Source: Caldimonas tepidiphila
GTDB lineage: Bacteria > Pseudomonadota > Gammaproteobacteria > Burkholderiales > Burkholderiaceae_C
DNA: 64,000 nucleotides
Direction of reading: 5' to 3'
NCBI RefSeq assembly: GCF_003569765.1
Contig: NZ_QXMG01000019.1
Location: forward strand, 1 to 64,000
Below, one piece after another: positions 29,705-42,119 of the stretch. Within the stretch, counting starts at the first letter, position 1; each line of letters starts with the position of its first letter. The notes below the pieces were generated by a model that made no database searches, had not been told where the DNA came from, and saw only the letters and a list, made by a program, of their open reading frames with translations. A program made the translations under genes and the position numbers.

Positions 29705-29726
29705 CGTCCGAAATCCGATTCGGACG
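29705..29726. repeat. 8-bp inverted repeat upstream of the general stress gene
   Basis: CGTCCGAA-ATCCGA-TTCGGACG is a perfect 8-bp dyad with a 6-nt spacer, 31 bp upstream of the general stress start. It could be an operator, or a transcript-end hairpin of the GGDEF-EAL gene on the same strand. It has no T tract, so an operator is favoured. Confidence 0.5.
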
Positions 29727-29731
29727 GCTCC

Positions 29732-29755
29732 CGGAGTTCCAGCAATCGGAGTTCC
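29732..29755. repeat. Direct repeat CGGAGTTCC, period 15
   Basis: CGGAGTTCC occurs at 29732-29740 and 29747-29755, adjacent to the inverted repeat upstream of the general stress gene. The spacing of about 1.5 helical turns suggests a regulator or upstream promoter element. Confidence 0.4.
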
Positions 29756-29770
29756 CGGCCCGCAGGGCGC

Positions 29771-32700
29771 TCAGCCCGCCGAGCCCGCCCCGCGCTGCCG
29801 CAGGAAGCGCTCGAACTCCGCAGGCGGCACCGGGCGACAGAGGTGGTAGCCCTGCGCCTCGTCGCAGCCGGCCTCCGCCAGGAAGCCGAACACCTCGGCG
29901 GTCTCGACACCCTCGGCGACCACGCGCAGCTTCAGCGTGTGGGCGAGGTGGATGATGGCCTGCGCCAGGGGCCCCACGCTGACCTCCTCGGCGGGCTGGC
30001 TCAGGAAGCTGCGGTCGAGCTTGAGCACGTCCAGCGGGAAGCGCCGCAGGTAGGCGAGCGAGGAGTGGCCGGTGCCGAAGTCGTCCACCGCGAGGCGCAG
30101 GCCCAACGCCCTGAGCCGCCCGAGCGTGCCCGCGGCGCTGTCCGGATCCTGCATCAGCGAGCTCTCGGTCAGCTCGAGCTCGAGCAGCGCCGCCGCCATG
30201 CCCGCGCTGCGCAGCGCCTCGTCGACCTTGGCCACCAGCCCGCGGTCGTGCAGCTGGCGCGGCGACAGGTTCACCGACACGCTCAGCGGCCGGCCGAAGT
30301 CCCGCACCCACTGCTGGTTCTGCCGGCAGGCCTGCTGCAGCACCCAGGTGCCGATCGGCCCGATCAGCCCGGTCTCCTCGGCCAGCGGGATGAACTGCGC
30401 CGGCGGCACGTTGCCGAGCTGCGGGTGCCGCCAGCGCAGCAGCGCCTCGCTGCCGACCACCTCGAGCGTGGCGACGTCGAGCCGCGGCTGGTAGTGCACC
30501 TCGAACTCCTCGCGCTCGAGCGCGCGGCGCAGCGCGCTCTCGAGCGTGAGCCGCGTGCGCGCCTCCTCCTGCATCTGCGGCGTGTAGAAGCGGTAGCCGT
30601 TGCGCCCCGCGGCCTTGGCGCGGTACATCGCCGCGTCGGCGTTCTGGAACAGCGCCTCCTTCGTGCAGCCGTCGCGCGGGTAGAGGCTGATGCCGATCGA
30701 GGCGCCCACGAAGACCTCCTGCGCGCCGAGCTCGAGCGGGCTGGCGAGCCGCTCGAGCAGCTTCTCGGCCACCGCCACCGCCGACTTCGCGCCCTGGCTG
30801 CTGGGCAGCACCACGACGAACTCGTCGCCGCCGAGGCGCGCCACCAGGTCGCCGGGGCGCAGGTGCTCGCGCAGCCGCTGCGCGACGTCCTTGAGCAGCC
30901 GGTCGCCGGCCTCGTGCCCCATCGAGTCGTTGACCTCCTTGAAGTGGTCGAGGTCGATGAACAGCACCGCGAGCGACTCGCCGCGCAGCGCCGCGGCGCC
31001 GATCATCGCGTCGGTGCGCTCGTTGAGCAGGCTGCGGTTGGGCAGGTCGGTGAGCAGGTCGTGCGTGGCGAGCTGCTCGAGCCGGCGCTCGGTGCGCTTG
31101 CGCTCGGTGATGTCGTTGAGGAAGGCGGTGAGCGTGAGCGGCGCGCCCTGCGCGTCGCGCTCGATGTGGGCGTTCATCAGCACGCTCACCTCGCTGCCGT
31201 CGCGGTGCCGCAGCGCCACGTCGTCGAGCTCGAAGGTGTTGCGGCCGCTGCGGTCCCCGGGCAGGAAGGCGCCGCCGAGCGGGCAGTCGCTGAACAGGAC
31301 CGACAGCGGCTGCCCGACGAGCTCGGCCTGTGCGTAACCCGTCATGCGGCACAGCGCCGGGTTGACCTCGGCGAAGCTCAGGTCGGCCGCGGCGACGAAG
31401 TAGCCCTCGGTGGTGCTGTCGATCAGCCGCGCAAAGCGGGCCTCGCTCCTCGCGAGCGCGATCTCCGCCGCCTTGCGCTCGGTGATGTCGTGGAAGAAGA
31501 CCGACAGGCCGCCGTCGCCCGAGGGATAGGCGCGCACCCACAACCAGACTCCGCGCGGCGCGTAGAAGGCCTCGAACTGCACCGACTGCCGCATCGTCGC
31601 CACCTCGAGGAACTCGCGCTCGAAGACCGTGCCCCGCAGTCCCGGCTCCACCTCGTCGAAGAGGTGGCGGCCGAGCAGCCGCTCGGGCGGGATGTCGGTC
31701 CAGGGGTGGGCGGCGGAGTTGAAGTAGGTGACGCGCAGCTCGCGGTCGAACGAGAAGAAGGCGTCGTCGATGCTCTCGAGCACCGTTTCCAGGCGCTCGT
31801 TGGCCTGCTGCAGCGCCTGCTTCGCGCGGCGCTGCTCGGTGACGTCGCGCGCGGTCGCGTAGAGCATGCCCTGCTGCGGCACCCACTTGGCCGACCAGGA
31901 CAGGTGGATCGTCGTGCCGTCCTTCCTGAGCCAGCGGTTCTCGAAGTCGCGCAGCTCCCCCGGGCCGTCCGCCAGCTGCCCGCGCCACGCGGCGAGGGCC
32001 TGCTGCAGGTCCTCGGGATGCACGAGCTCGTGCCAGCGGCGTCCGAGCAGCTCCTGCGGCTCGAAGCCCGTCATGCGGCAGCCCGCCGGGTTGACGCGCA
32101 GCAGGCGCCCTTCCCCGTCCACGGTGCAGATCAGGTCCAGCGAGTTGTCGACCAGCTTGCGGTTCTCGTCGTTCAGCGCCTGCAGCCGCTGCTCGATCTC
32201 GCGCTGCTCGGTGACGTTGCGCGAGAGCCCGCGGTAGCCGGCGAAGACGCCGTCGCGCCACATCGGCTCGCCGATGATGGAGACGTGGCGCACGCCCAGG
32301 TCCCGGTGCGGATGGGCGACGTAGACGATGTCGCGGAAGGGTTCCCGCCGCGAGAAGCTGTCGAGGTAGGCGCGCAGGCCCGGGTCCTGCGGGTCCGCCG
32401 CGATCTCCTGGCGCGTCCTGCCGAGCAGCACCTCGGCGCTGCCGCCGAGCCAGCCGGCGGCGCCGTCGCTTACCAGCGTGAAGTGCCCCTCGGCATCGGT
32501 CTCCCAGTACCAGTCGGAGGACAGGCGGGTGAGGCGGCGGTAGCGCTCCTCGCGCTCGAGCAGCTGCTGGCGGATGGCGCGCGCCTCGGTGATGTCGCGC
32601 GAGATCGCGATCGCGCCGACCATCTCGCCGCCATGCGGGTCGAACAGCACCCGGGTGAGCGTGGAGACCCAGACATGGCTGCCGTCCCTGCGCTGCACGC

Positions 32701-33361
32701 GCAGCTCGAGCGGCGCCGGCGCGCGCCGCGTGCGCACCTGCGCGGAGACCTCGGCGAGCACCGTCGGCACGTCCGCGGGATGGATCATCTCGTAGGCGTT
32801 GCGGCCGAGCATCTCCACGCCTTCGTAGCCGAGCAGCTGCCGGCACGAGGGCGAGACATAGACATGGTGGCCGTGGACATCGTAGTGCGCGATCAGGTCG
32901 CTCGCGCTCTCGGCGATCAGCCGATGTTCGGCCTCGCTGCGCGCGAGCTGGTCCTGCAGCTCGTACCAGTGCGTGACGTCGCAGATCGTGCCGGTGTAGC
33001 CGATGTAGCGCCCGGCGGCGTCGACGCAGGCCGCGCCGATGCTCTTCATCCAGCGGATCGTGCCGTCGCTGCGCACGATGCGGTACTCGACCTCGTAGTC
33101 CTCGCGCGCGTTGCGTGCGCGTGTCACGAAGTCGACGACCTGCGGCCGGTCCTCGGGATGCATGAACCGGCGCCAGACCTGCGTCGAGAACTGCTCGGCG
33201 CGGTCGAGGTAGGCACGCGCCTCGCGATTGAGCTGGATGCAGACCAGGTTCTCGTCGGTGGTCCAGACCAGCAGCCGCACCCGGTCGGCGAGCCGGCGCA
33301 TCGCCGCCTCCGTGCCTGCCGTCCCGCTCCCGTCGCCCACCCACTTTTCCATTGGTTTCAT
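29771..33361 (-). CDS. Multi-PAS diguanylate cyclase/phosphodiesterase (GGDEF-EAL)
   Basis: This soluble 1196-aa protein has about six tandem PAS/PAC units in residues 1-770 (repeated YFNSA, GYTGTICDVT, RDVTEQRRAK and NDITERK endings). The catalytic domains follow. The GGDEF motif is intact (RLGGDEFVVVLPS, 844-848). The EAL motif is intact (GSEALLRW, Glu972), with the DDFGTGHSSLAYL signature after it. It should be able both to make and to break cyclic-di-GMP, gated by PAS input signals. No membrane segment is visible. A second GGDEF-EAL protein is encoded divergently at 33897. Confidence 0.93.
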   Translation of the reverse strand: MKPMEKWVGDGSGTAGTEAAMRRLADRVRLLVWTTDENLVCIQLNREARAYLDRAEQFSTQVWRRFMHPEDRPQVVDFVTRARNAREDYEVEYRIVRSDGTIRWMKSIGAACVDAAGRYIGYTGTICDVTHWYELQDQLARSEAEHRLIAESASDLIAHYDVHGHHVYVSPSCRQLLGYEGVEMLGRNAYEMIHPADVPTVLAEVSAQVRTRRAPAPLELRVQRRDGSHVWVSTLTRVLFDPHGGEMVGAIAISRDITEARAIRQQLLEREERYRRLTRLSSDWYWETDAEGHFTLVSDGAAGWLGGSAEVLLGRTRQEIAADPQDPGLRAYLDSFSRREPFRDIVYVAHPHRDLGVRHVSIIGEPMWRDGVFAGYRGLSRNVTEQREIEQRLQALNDENRKLVDNSLDLICTVDGEGRLLRVNPAGCRMTGFEPQELLGRRWHELVHPEDLQQALAAWRGQLADGPGELRDFENRWLRKDGTTIHLSWSAKWVPQQGMLYATARDVTEQRRAKQALQQANERLETVLESIDDAFFSFDRELRVTYFNSAAHPWTDIPPERLLGRHLFDEVEPGLRGTVFEREFLEVATMRQSVQFEAFYAPRGVWLWVRAYPSGDGGLSVFFHDITERKAAEIALARSEARFARLIDSTTEGYFVAAADLSFAEVNPALCRMTGYAQAELVGQPLSVLFSDCPLGGAFLPGDRSGRNTFELDDVALRHRDGSEVSVLMNAHIERDAQGAPLTLTAFLNDITERKRTERRLEQLATHDLLTDLPNRSLLNERTDAMIGAAALRGESLAVLFIDLDHFKEVNDSMGHEAGDRLLKDVAQRLREHLRPGDLVARLGGDEFVVVLPSSQGAKSAVAVAEKLLERLASPLELGAQEVFVGASIGISLYPRDGCTKEALFQNADAAMYRAKAAGRNGYRFYTPQMQEEARTRLTLESALRRALEREEFEVHYQPRLDVATLEVVGSEALLRWRHPQLGNVPPAQFIPLAEETGLIGPIGTWVLQQACRQNQQWVRDFGRPLSVSVNLSPRQLHDRGLVAKVDEALRSAGMAAALLELELTESSLMQDPDSAAGTLGRLRALGLRLAVDDFGTGHSSLAYLRRFPLDVLKLDRSFLSQPAEEVSVGPLAQAIIHLAHTLKLRVVAEGVETAEVFGFLAEAGCDEAQGYHLCRPVPPAEFERFLRQRGAGSAG

Positions 33362-33569
33362 CGATGCATCTCCTCAACGACCAGTCCCCGGCGCGGCGCG
33401 CCGCAGGACCGGCGCACCCGCAGGACTCGCCTTCCGGCGTTTTCGACTCGCCCCCGGCCTTCCTGAGCGCAAAGGGGGCCGTGCACAGGAAATATTCGAC
33501 ACGACGGCCCTGCGGGCACATGCCTTGCCGCAAGCCCGACGCCAACCTCACTCAAAAAGGAGCTTGCAG

Positions 33570-33827
33570 ATGCAGGAAATCGACCAGCAGCCGGGCCCGG
33601 GGAGCGACCTCGACGAGATCTACCGCCAGCTGAAGCGGGGCATCGGTCACGAGCACGTGAACGACGACAACGTCTTCGCGCTGATCGAGCGCGCCGAGCG
33701 CGACGGCAACGCGCTGATCGCGCAGGAGTTGCGCGAATGGCAGGCGCCGTGCCGTCCCGACGACCGCGGCCTGCCCTCCACCGTCGCGCCCACGCGCGGC
33801 TTCAACCGGGAAAATGCCAAGCGGTGA
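33570..33827 (+). CDS. Small acidic hypothetical protein, 85 aa
   Basis: An excellent AAAAAGGAG ribosome site (33554-33562) lies 7 bp before ATG 33570. The protein is acidic and helical (DLDEIYRQLKRGIGHEHVND, then LIERAERDGNALIAQELREW) without a recognised domain. It sits between the two divergent cyclic-di-GMP genes, 69 bp upstream of the second. Co-expression is possible, but it need not share function. The function is unknown. Confidence 0.68.
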   Translation: MQEIDQQPGPGSDLDEIYRQLKRGIGHEHVNDDNVFALIERAERDGNALIAQELREWQAPCRPDDRGLPSTVAPTRGFNRENAKR

Positions 33828-33896
33828 CGCGGCACCCCGGCAAGGCGCCTCCCGCGGCGCTGCGGGAGGCCGGCGCGCGCCTTCCCGGCGGGACGC

Positions 33897-37097
<3,201 letters not shown>

Positions 37098-37184
37098 GCC
37101 CCTCCCGCCCCGCGGCCGGCGCGCCGTTTGCCTCGCGCTCGTGCATCGCCCCCTTTTCTCAACCACCCCAGGGAGAACCGACAA

Positions 37185-38354
37185 ATGCGAGCACTCAGAT
37201 GGCACGGCAAGCACGACATCCGCTGCGACACGGTGCCCGACCCCGGCATCGAGCACGGGCGTGACGCGATCATCAAGGTCTCGAGCTGCGCGATCTGCGG
37301 CTCCGACCTGCACCTCTTCGACGGCTTCATGCCGGGCATGAAGGAGGGCGACATCGTCGGCCACGAGTTCATGGGCGAGGTGGTCGAGGTCGGCGCGGAC
37401 AACAAGAAGCTGAAGGTCGGCGACCGCGTGGTCGTGCCCTTCACGATCATCTGCGGCGAATGCGAGCAGTGCCGCCGCGGCAACTTCTCGGTCTGCGAGC
37501 GCAGCAACCGCAACAAGGACCTCGCCTCGAAGGTGTTCGGCCACACCACGGCCGGCCTGTTCGGCTACACGCACCTCACCGGCGGCTATGCCGGCGGGCA
37601 GGCCGAGTACGTGCGCGTGCCCTTCGCGGACATGACGCACGTGAAGATCCCCGACGGCCTCACCGACGAGCAGGTGCTCTTCCTCGGCGACATCTTCCCC
37701 ACCGGCTGGCAGGCCGCGGTGCAGTGCGACATCGAGCCCACCGACACGGTGGCGATCTGGGGCGCGGGGCCGGTGGGCCAGTTCGCCGCGCGCAGTGCGC
37801 TGCTGCTGGGCGCCAGGCAGGTGGTGATGATCGACCGGCTGCCCGACCGGCTCAGCATGGCGCAGGCCGGCGGCGCGATCCCGATCAACTTCGAGGAGGA
37901 GAGCGTGGTCGAGCGGCTGATGGAGCTGACCCAGGGCAAGGGCCCGGAGAAGTGCATCGACTGCGTCGGCATGGAGGCGCACGTGACGCGCTCGCTCGAC
38001 TCGGTGATGGACCGCGCCAAGCAGGCGGTGATGAGCGAGAGCGACCGCCCGCACGTGCTGCGCGAGATGATCTACGTGTGCCGCCCGGCCGGCACGATCT
38101 CGATCCCCGGCGTCTACGGCGGCATCGTCGACAAGATCCCCTTCGGCGCGGCGATGAACAAGGGCCTGACCTTCCGCATGGGCCAGACCCACGTGAACCG
38201 CTGGACCGAGGACCTGCTGCGCCGCATCCAGGAGGGGCAGATCGACCCGTCCTTCGTCATCACGCACAGCGTCGGCCTCGAGCAGGGGCCCGAGATGTAC
38301 AAGACCTTCCGCGACAAGCACGACGGCTGCATCAAGGTCGTGCTCAAGCCCTGA
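37185..38354 (+). CDS. Zinc-dependent alcohol dehydrogenase (FDH-like MDR family)
   Basis: This 389-aa medium-chain dehydrogenase has its catalytic zinc ligands in CAICGSDLH and [12 protein letters not shown]. The structural zinc lobe is [15 protein letters not shown] (four cysteines). The cofactor motif is [14 protein letters not shown]. It resembles the glutathione-independent formaldehyde-dehydrogenase-like branch of MDR proteins. GGGAG precedes ATG 37185 at normal spacing. The next gene, a membrane protein, starts 17 bp after the stop, so the pair is co-transcribed. The substrate is unknown. Confidence 0.9.
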   Translation: MRALRWHGKHDIRCDTVPDPGIEHGRDAIIKVSSCAICGSDLHLFDGFMPGMKEGDIVGHEFMGEVVEVGADNKKLKVGDRVVVPFTIICGECEQCRRGNFSVCERSNRNKDLASKVFGHTTAGLFGYTHLTGGYAGGQAEYVRVPFADMTHVKIPDGLTDEQVLFLGDIFPTGWQAAVQCDIEPTDTVAIWGAGPVGQFAARSALLLGARQVVMIDRLPDRLSMAQAGGAIPINFEEESVVERLMELTQGKGPEKCIDCVGMEAHVTRSLDSVMDRAKQAVMSESDRPHVLREMIYVCRPAGTISIPGVYGGIVDKIPFGAAMNKGLTFRMGQTHVNRWTEDLLRRIQEGQIDPSFVITHSVGLEQGPEMYKTFRDKHDGCIKVVLKP

Positions 38355-38371
38355 ACCGGAGAGACCGAGCC

Positions 38372-38932
38372 ATGGAAACCTCCTACACCTCCCACCCCGC
38401 CTACCGCCCGGTGAAGAACCCGAACTCGCCGCCGCGCGCGTTCGCGCGGCGCCTGGGCTGGTTCAGCATCGGGCTCGGCATCGCCGAGCTGCTGTTCCCG
38501 CGCGCGATCTCGCGCACGCTCGGCGCGCGCCGCGACCGCTCGCGCCTCGTGAGCGCCTACGGGCTGCGCGAGATCGCCACCGGCGTCGGCCTGCTCGCGA
38601 GCCACAACCCGCGCCCGTGGGTGATCGGCCGCATGGCCGGCGACGCGCTCGACCTCGCGACGCTGCTGCCGCTCGTGCGCGGCCTGCATCCGCGCCGCCT
38701 CACCGCCGCCTCCGCGATCACCGCGGTGGCCGGCATCGCCGCGCTCGACTGGTACTGCGAGCGGCGCCTCGCCGCCGAGCAGCAGCGCCGCAACGCCGTC
38801 TGGCGCGACTACAGCGACCGCAGCGGCCTGCCCAAGCCCGCCGCCGAGATGCGCGGCGCGGCGGCCAACGACGGGGTGATCCCGCGCGACATGCGCGCGC
38901 CCGAGGCGATGCGGCCCTACGGCACCGCCTGA
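38372..38932 (+). CDS. Putative membrane protein downstream of the alcohol dehydrogenase
   Basis: This 186-aa protein has moderately hydrophobic stretches near residues 28-45 (LGWFSIGLGIAELLFP), 62-80, 85-105 and 110-128. The C terminus is soluble and charged (QQRRNAVWRDYSDRSGLPKP). It starts 17 bp after the dehydrogenase stop, with CCGGAGAGACC upstream, so it shares the operon. Similar proteins sit beside FDH-like dehydrogenases in other proteobacteria, but no function is known. Confidence 0.75.
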   Translation: METSYTSHPAYRPVKNPNSPPRAFARRLGWFSIGLGIAELLFPRAISRTLGARRDRSRLVSAYGLREIATGVGLLASHNPRPWVIGRMAGDALDLATLLPLVRGLHPRRLTAASAITAVAGIAALDWYCERRLAAEQQRRNAVWRDYSDRSGLPKPAAEMRGAAANDGVIPRDMRAPEAMRPYGTA

Positions 38933-38942
38933 GCGGAAGCCG

Positions 38943-38978
38943 ACGATCCCCGGGCCTGCGGGCCGCGGGGGATCGTTC
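38943..38978 (+). terminator. Terminator after the dehydrogenase operon
   Basis: A 9-bp stem ACGATCCCC/GGGGATCGT (38943-38951 and 38968-38976) has an inner GC helix. Only a short T tract follows. It is placed 10 bp after the stop codon. Confidence 0.6.
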
Positions 38979-39043
38979 CGGCGGCCCCGTGCCGGGGAGG
39001 AGAATCGGCGTTCCGCCCACTTCCTCCCGCACACGAGGCCCCG

Positions 39044-40132
39044 ATGCACGACCTCCTGAAACGGCTCCGGCTGGAGCACCCCATCATCCTCGCGCCGATG
39101 GCCGGCGAGGCCAGCTGCGCGGCGCTGCCGGCGGCCGTCAGCGAGGCCGGCGGGCTCGGCAGCGTCGGCGTCGCCTACCTGGCGCCGGCGCGCATCACGG
39201 CGCTCGCGGCCGAGCTGCGCACGCTCACCTCGCGGCCCTTCGCGCTGAACCTGTTCTGCCCCCTGCCCCACTCGGTGGACGCCGCGCGCGTCGAGGCCTT
39301 CAACGCGCGGCTCGCCGGCTGGTTCGCAGAGCTCGGCCTGCCGCCGCCGGCGCTGCCCGGGCGCGTCGAGGAGGATTTCGACGCGCAGTTCGCCGCGGTG
39401 CTCGAGGCCCGGCCGGCGGTCGTGAGCTTCACCTTCGGCGATCCCGGCGCCGGGCGCATCCGCGCGCTGCAGGACGCAGGCGCGCAGGTCTGGGGCACCG
39501 CCACGCACGCGGCCGAGGCGCTGCGGCTGCAGGCCAGCGGCGTCGACGCCGTGATCGCGCAGGGCGCGGAAGCCGGCGGCCACCGCGGCAGCTTCATCGG
39601 CCCGCGCGACGCCGGCCTGATCGGCACGATCGCGCTGGTGCCGCAGCTCGTCGACGCGCTGGCCGAGGCGGCGCAGTCGCAGGGCCGCGCGCCAGTGCCG
39701 GTGATCGCCGCCGGGGGCATCGCCGACGCGCGGGGCGTGCGCGCGGTGCAGGCGCTCGGCGCCGCCGCGGCGGCGGTCGGCACCGCCTTCCTCGTCGCCG
39801 ACGAATGCCCGCTGTCGGCGCCCTACCGCGAGGCGCTGCTCGGCGCCGACGGCGCCGACACCGTGCTGACGGCCGCGTTCTCGGGACGCTGGGCGCGCGG
39901 GCTCGGCAACGAGTTCACGCGCGCCTTCGAAGGCGCGGCCGAGCGCGGCGAGCTGCCGGACTTCCCGCTTCCGAACGCGCTGACGCGGCCGATGCGCCAG
40001 GCGGCCGCGAAGGCGGGCCGTGCCGGGCTGCTGAGCCTGTGGGCCGGCCAGGCGGTGGGGCTCGCGCGGGCACGGCCCGCGGCAGAGATCCTGCGCGAAC
40101 TCGCGACAGGCTGGGACCGCACGGCGGGCTGA
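39044..40132 (+). CDS. Nitronate monooxygenase (NMO class I-like)
   Basis: This 362-aa flavoenzyme of the 2-nitropropane dioxygenase/NMO family oxidises nitronates such as propionate-3-nitronate with FMN. Motifs in order are PIILAPMAGEAS (residues 14-25), FALNLF, GTATHAAEA, the FMN-binding QGAEAGGHRGSFIG near 170-184 and AAGGIADARG near 224. A single-gene unit, it converges on the antiporter gene. A role in detoxifying nitro compounds is inferred from the family. Confidence 0.9.
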   Translation: MHDLLKRLRLEHPIILAPMAGEASCAALPAAVSEAGGLGSVGVAYLAPARITALAAELRTLTSRPFALNLFCPLPHSVDAARVEAFNARLAGWFAELGLPPPALPGRVEEDFDAQFAAVLEARPAVVSFTFGDPGAGRIRALQDAGAQVWGTATHAAEALRLQASGVDAVIAQGAEAGGHRGSFIGPRDAGLIGTIALVPQLVDALAEAAQSQGRAPVPVIAAGGIADARGVRAVQALGAAAAAVGTAFLVADECPLSAPYREALLGADGADTVLTAAFSGRWARGLGNEFTRAFEGAAERGELPDFPLPNALTRPMRQAAAKAGRAGLLSLWAGQAVGLARARPAAEILRELATGWDRTAG

Positions 40133-40153
40133 GGCCTGCGCGGCAGGCGCCCC

Positions 40154-41413
40154 TCAGGCGCCCTGCTCCTGCTCGCGGCGCTTGCGGTAGCGCTCCATCA
40201 GCGGCGTCGCCGACACGCCGTGCACGATGATCGACACCGCGATCGTGACCAGCGCGGCGTCGGCGACCTCGCGGGCCCAGTCGGCCGGCGCGCCGTGCGC
40301 GATCGCATAGCTCAGGTAGTAGATCGAGCCGACGCCGCGGATGCCGAACCAGGCCACCAGCCGGCGCTGGTGCGGGGGCATCAGCTGCCGCGGCAGCACC
40401 AGCAGCACCGTCAACGGCCGCACCACCAGCAGCATCGCCGCCGCATAGGCCAGCAGCAGCAGCGACCACTCGACGGTGGCGAGCAGCGCGCCGATCAGCA
40501 GCACGACCGTCACCTCGACGAGGTGCTCGCACTGCCCGGCGAAGCGCACCAGGCGCGACGAGTGCGTCGCCTCGGTCTCGCTCGGCGGCGCGGCCGCGAT
40601 CACCCCAGCAAGGCTCTGACGTTCCACGTGAAACACTCCGGCACCCGCAGCAAACACTGCGAGGAAGCCGTAACTGTGGATCTGCAGTGCGAGGCCGTAG
40701 GTCAGCGCGATCACGCCGAGCACCAGGAACTCCTCGGACTCGATCGCGAGGCCGCGTGCGCGCAGCACCACCACGGCGCGCCCGACGCCGATGCCGCACA
40801 GCCAGCCCAGGCCGATGCCGGCGGCGATCGCCCACAGCACGTCCACCGCGAACCAGCGCCAGCCCCAGTCGCCGATCTCGTGCACGCCGAACAGGCCCAG
40901 CGCCAGCATCACCGCCGGGAAGGCGGTGCCGTCGTTGATGCCGCCCTCGGCCGTCAGCGACAGCCGCACCGCGTCGCGGTCGTCGGGCGAGTGGACCTGC
41001 ACCTCGGAGGCGAGCACCGGGTCGGTGGGCGACAGCACGGCCGCCAGCAGCACCGCCGCCGCCACCGGCAGGTCGAGCAGCGCGTAGCCCGCCAGCGCCG
41101 CAAGAAAGGTCGTCGCCACCATGCCGGCGCCAGCGAGCCGGATCGGCGCGCGCCAGCGGGGCGCCGACAGCGGCATGCGCATGCGCAAGCCCACCGCGAA
41201 CAGCGTGATCAGCACCGCGATCTCGGTGATCACCTCCAGCACCTTCGCGTGCCGCACCGGATCGAGCGCGAGCAGCCCCGAGCCTTCCTGGCTGATGCCC
41301 CAGCCGATCGCGAGATAGATCAGCGCCGGCGACAGCGGCAGGCGTTCGACGATGCGGCGCGACAGCGCCATCACGACCAGCACGGCGCCGACCAGGATGA
41401 ACCAGGTCACCAT
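40154..41413 (-). CDS. Cation/proton antiporter (CPA1 family)
   Basis: This 419-aa integral membrane protein has about twelve hydrophobic helices. The functional core is seen in LSPTDPVLASEVQV (residues about 105-118) and LTAEGGINDGTAFP (about 130-143), with the DGTA/ND motif for ion exchange. It exports Na+ or K+ against protons. ATG 41413 is chosen over an upstream in-frame start because it begins at the first transmembrane helix. A parS-like sequence lies inside the coding region (40620-40635), encoding VFHVERQ. Confidence 0.9.
   Translation of the reverse strand: MVTWFILVGAVLVVMALSRRIVERLPLSPALIYLAIGWGISQEGSGLLALDPVRHAKVLEVITEIAVLITLFAVGLRMRMPLSAPRWRAPIRLAGAGMVATTFLAALAGYALLDLPVAAAVLLAAVLSPTDPVLASEVQVHSPDDRDAVRLSLTAEGGINDGTAFPAVMLALGLFGVHEIGDWGWRWFAVDVLWAIAAGIGLGWLCGIGVGRAVVVLRARGLAIESEEFLVLGVIALTYGLALQIHSYGFLAVFAAGAGVFHVERQSLAGVIAAAPPSETEATHSSRLVRFAGQCEHLVEVTVVLLIGALLATVEWSLLLLAYAAAMLLVVRPLTVLLVLPRQLMPPHQRRLVAWFGIRGVGSIYYLSYAIAHGAPADWAREVADAALVTIAVSIIVHGVSATPLMERYRKRREQEQGA
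40620..40635. other. Second, weaker parS-like site, inside the antiporter gene
   Basis: CGTTCCACGTGAAACA matches the parS consensus at 14 of 16 positions (differences at positions 1 and 5). It lies 11.9 kb from the better copy at 28760. Location inside a gene is common for parS sites. Confidence 0.6.
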
Positions 41414-41493
41414 GCGGCACCTCGGGAGCGGGGCGGATTGTTCTTCATGGCACCGGGAGAGCAATCACGGTGCCTTGGGCGGCGAGGGCCGCG

Positions 41494-41877
41494 TCAGCTC
41501 AGCGCGCGGGCCTCGCGCTCGAAGGGGTTGTCGAGATAGGGCCGGCCGCCGCGCAGCCACAGCCACAGGCTGGCGCCGAGATAGAGGGGGTAGAAGAGCA
41601 GGCCCCAGCGCTCGTACTGGCGCACGTGCACGCGCTCGTGGGCGCGGCAGGCGTCGAGCGCGCGGGCGTCGCGCGCGAGGATCACATGGCCGAGGGTGAT
41701 GGCATCGAAACGGCAGGCCGGCGGCAGCCGGCCGGCGAGGCGGCCGAGGGTGCCGCCGCAGACTTCGAGGGTGCCTTCACTCAGCCGCACACTGGCACCG
41801 CCGGCACACATCGGCAGCGCCAGCAGCAGGCCCGGCAGGCTCGCGGGCAGTGCCCAGACCCGCCGCAGCAATCTCAC
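41494..41877 (-). CDS. Small membrane-associated protein with an HExxH motif
   Basis: This 127-aa protein begins at GTG 41877, which overlaps the upstream stop in GTGA. An N-terminal hydrophobic segment (WALPASLPGLLLALP) is followed by CRAHERVHVRQYERWG near residues 85-100. HERVH fits the HExxH zinc-metallopeptidase motif. A hydrophobic helix LLFYPLYLGASLWLWLRG follows. It looks like a membrane-bound minimal metallopeptidase-like protein. Activity is unproven, since no downstream zinc ligand is obvious. Confidence 0.7.
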   Translation of the reverse strand: MRLLRRVWALPASLPGLLLALPMCAGGASVRLSEGTLEVCGGTLGRLAGRLPPACRFDAITLGHVILARDARALDACRAHERVHVRQYERWGLLFYPLYLGASLWLWLRGGRPYLDNPFEREARALS

Positions 41878-42119
41878 GCCTCGCTCGGGGCGCTGGGCAC
41901 GACCTCGCCGAGCTGCACGGCCAGCTCCTTGCAGGACGGCTTGCAGACCATCTCGTTCTTGCCCAGCAGGCGCTTGGACTGGAGTTGGTCGGCAGTGCGG
42001 TGCTTGCCGCACTTGAAGCACGAACGCGTCGTGGCGCCCACCGAGAAGGGCGAGCCGCCGGGCTTGGAGCGATAACGCAGGCCGTCGTCGCGGACCTGGG
42101 TGGTGACGGGTTTCTTCAT
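41874..42119 (-). CDS. Small cysteine-rich (zinc-ribbon-like) protein
   Basis: This 81-aa basic protein has two cysteine pairs: CFKCGKHR (C-x2-C) and VCKPSC (C-x3-C), separated by about 22 residues. A zinc ribbon is likely. Basic residues dominate the N terminus (KKPVTTQVRDDGLRYRSK). ATG 42119 is chosen; the frame is open upstream. The stop overlaps the start of the HExxH protein (GTGA), so the two are translationally coupled. A nucleic-acid or metal-handling role is possible, but not established. Confidence 0.7.
   Translation of the reverse strand: MKKPVTTQVRDDGLRYRSKPGGSPFSVGATTRSCFKCGKHRTADQLQSKRLLGKNEMVCKPSCKELAVQLGEVVPSAPSEA

Noticed and set aside
29577-33551. Very long ORF (1324 aa) on the minus strand alongside the GGDEF-EAL gene
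   Set aside because: It is an out-of-frame shadow of the GGDEF-EAL gene; its composition is repetitive Arg/Ala/Gly and no domain is visible.
38372-38932. Assigning the membrane protein after the dehydrogenase to a named family
   Set aside because: Hydrophobic segments and operon position are clear, but no signature was strong enough to name a function.
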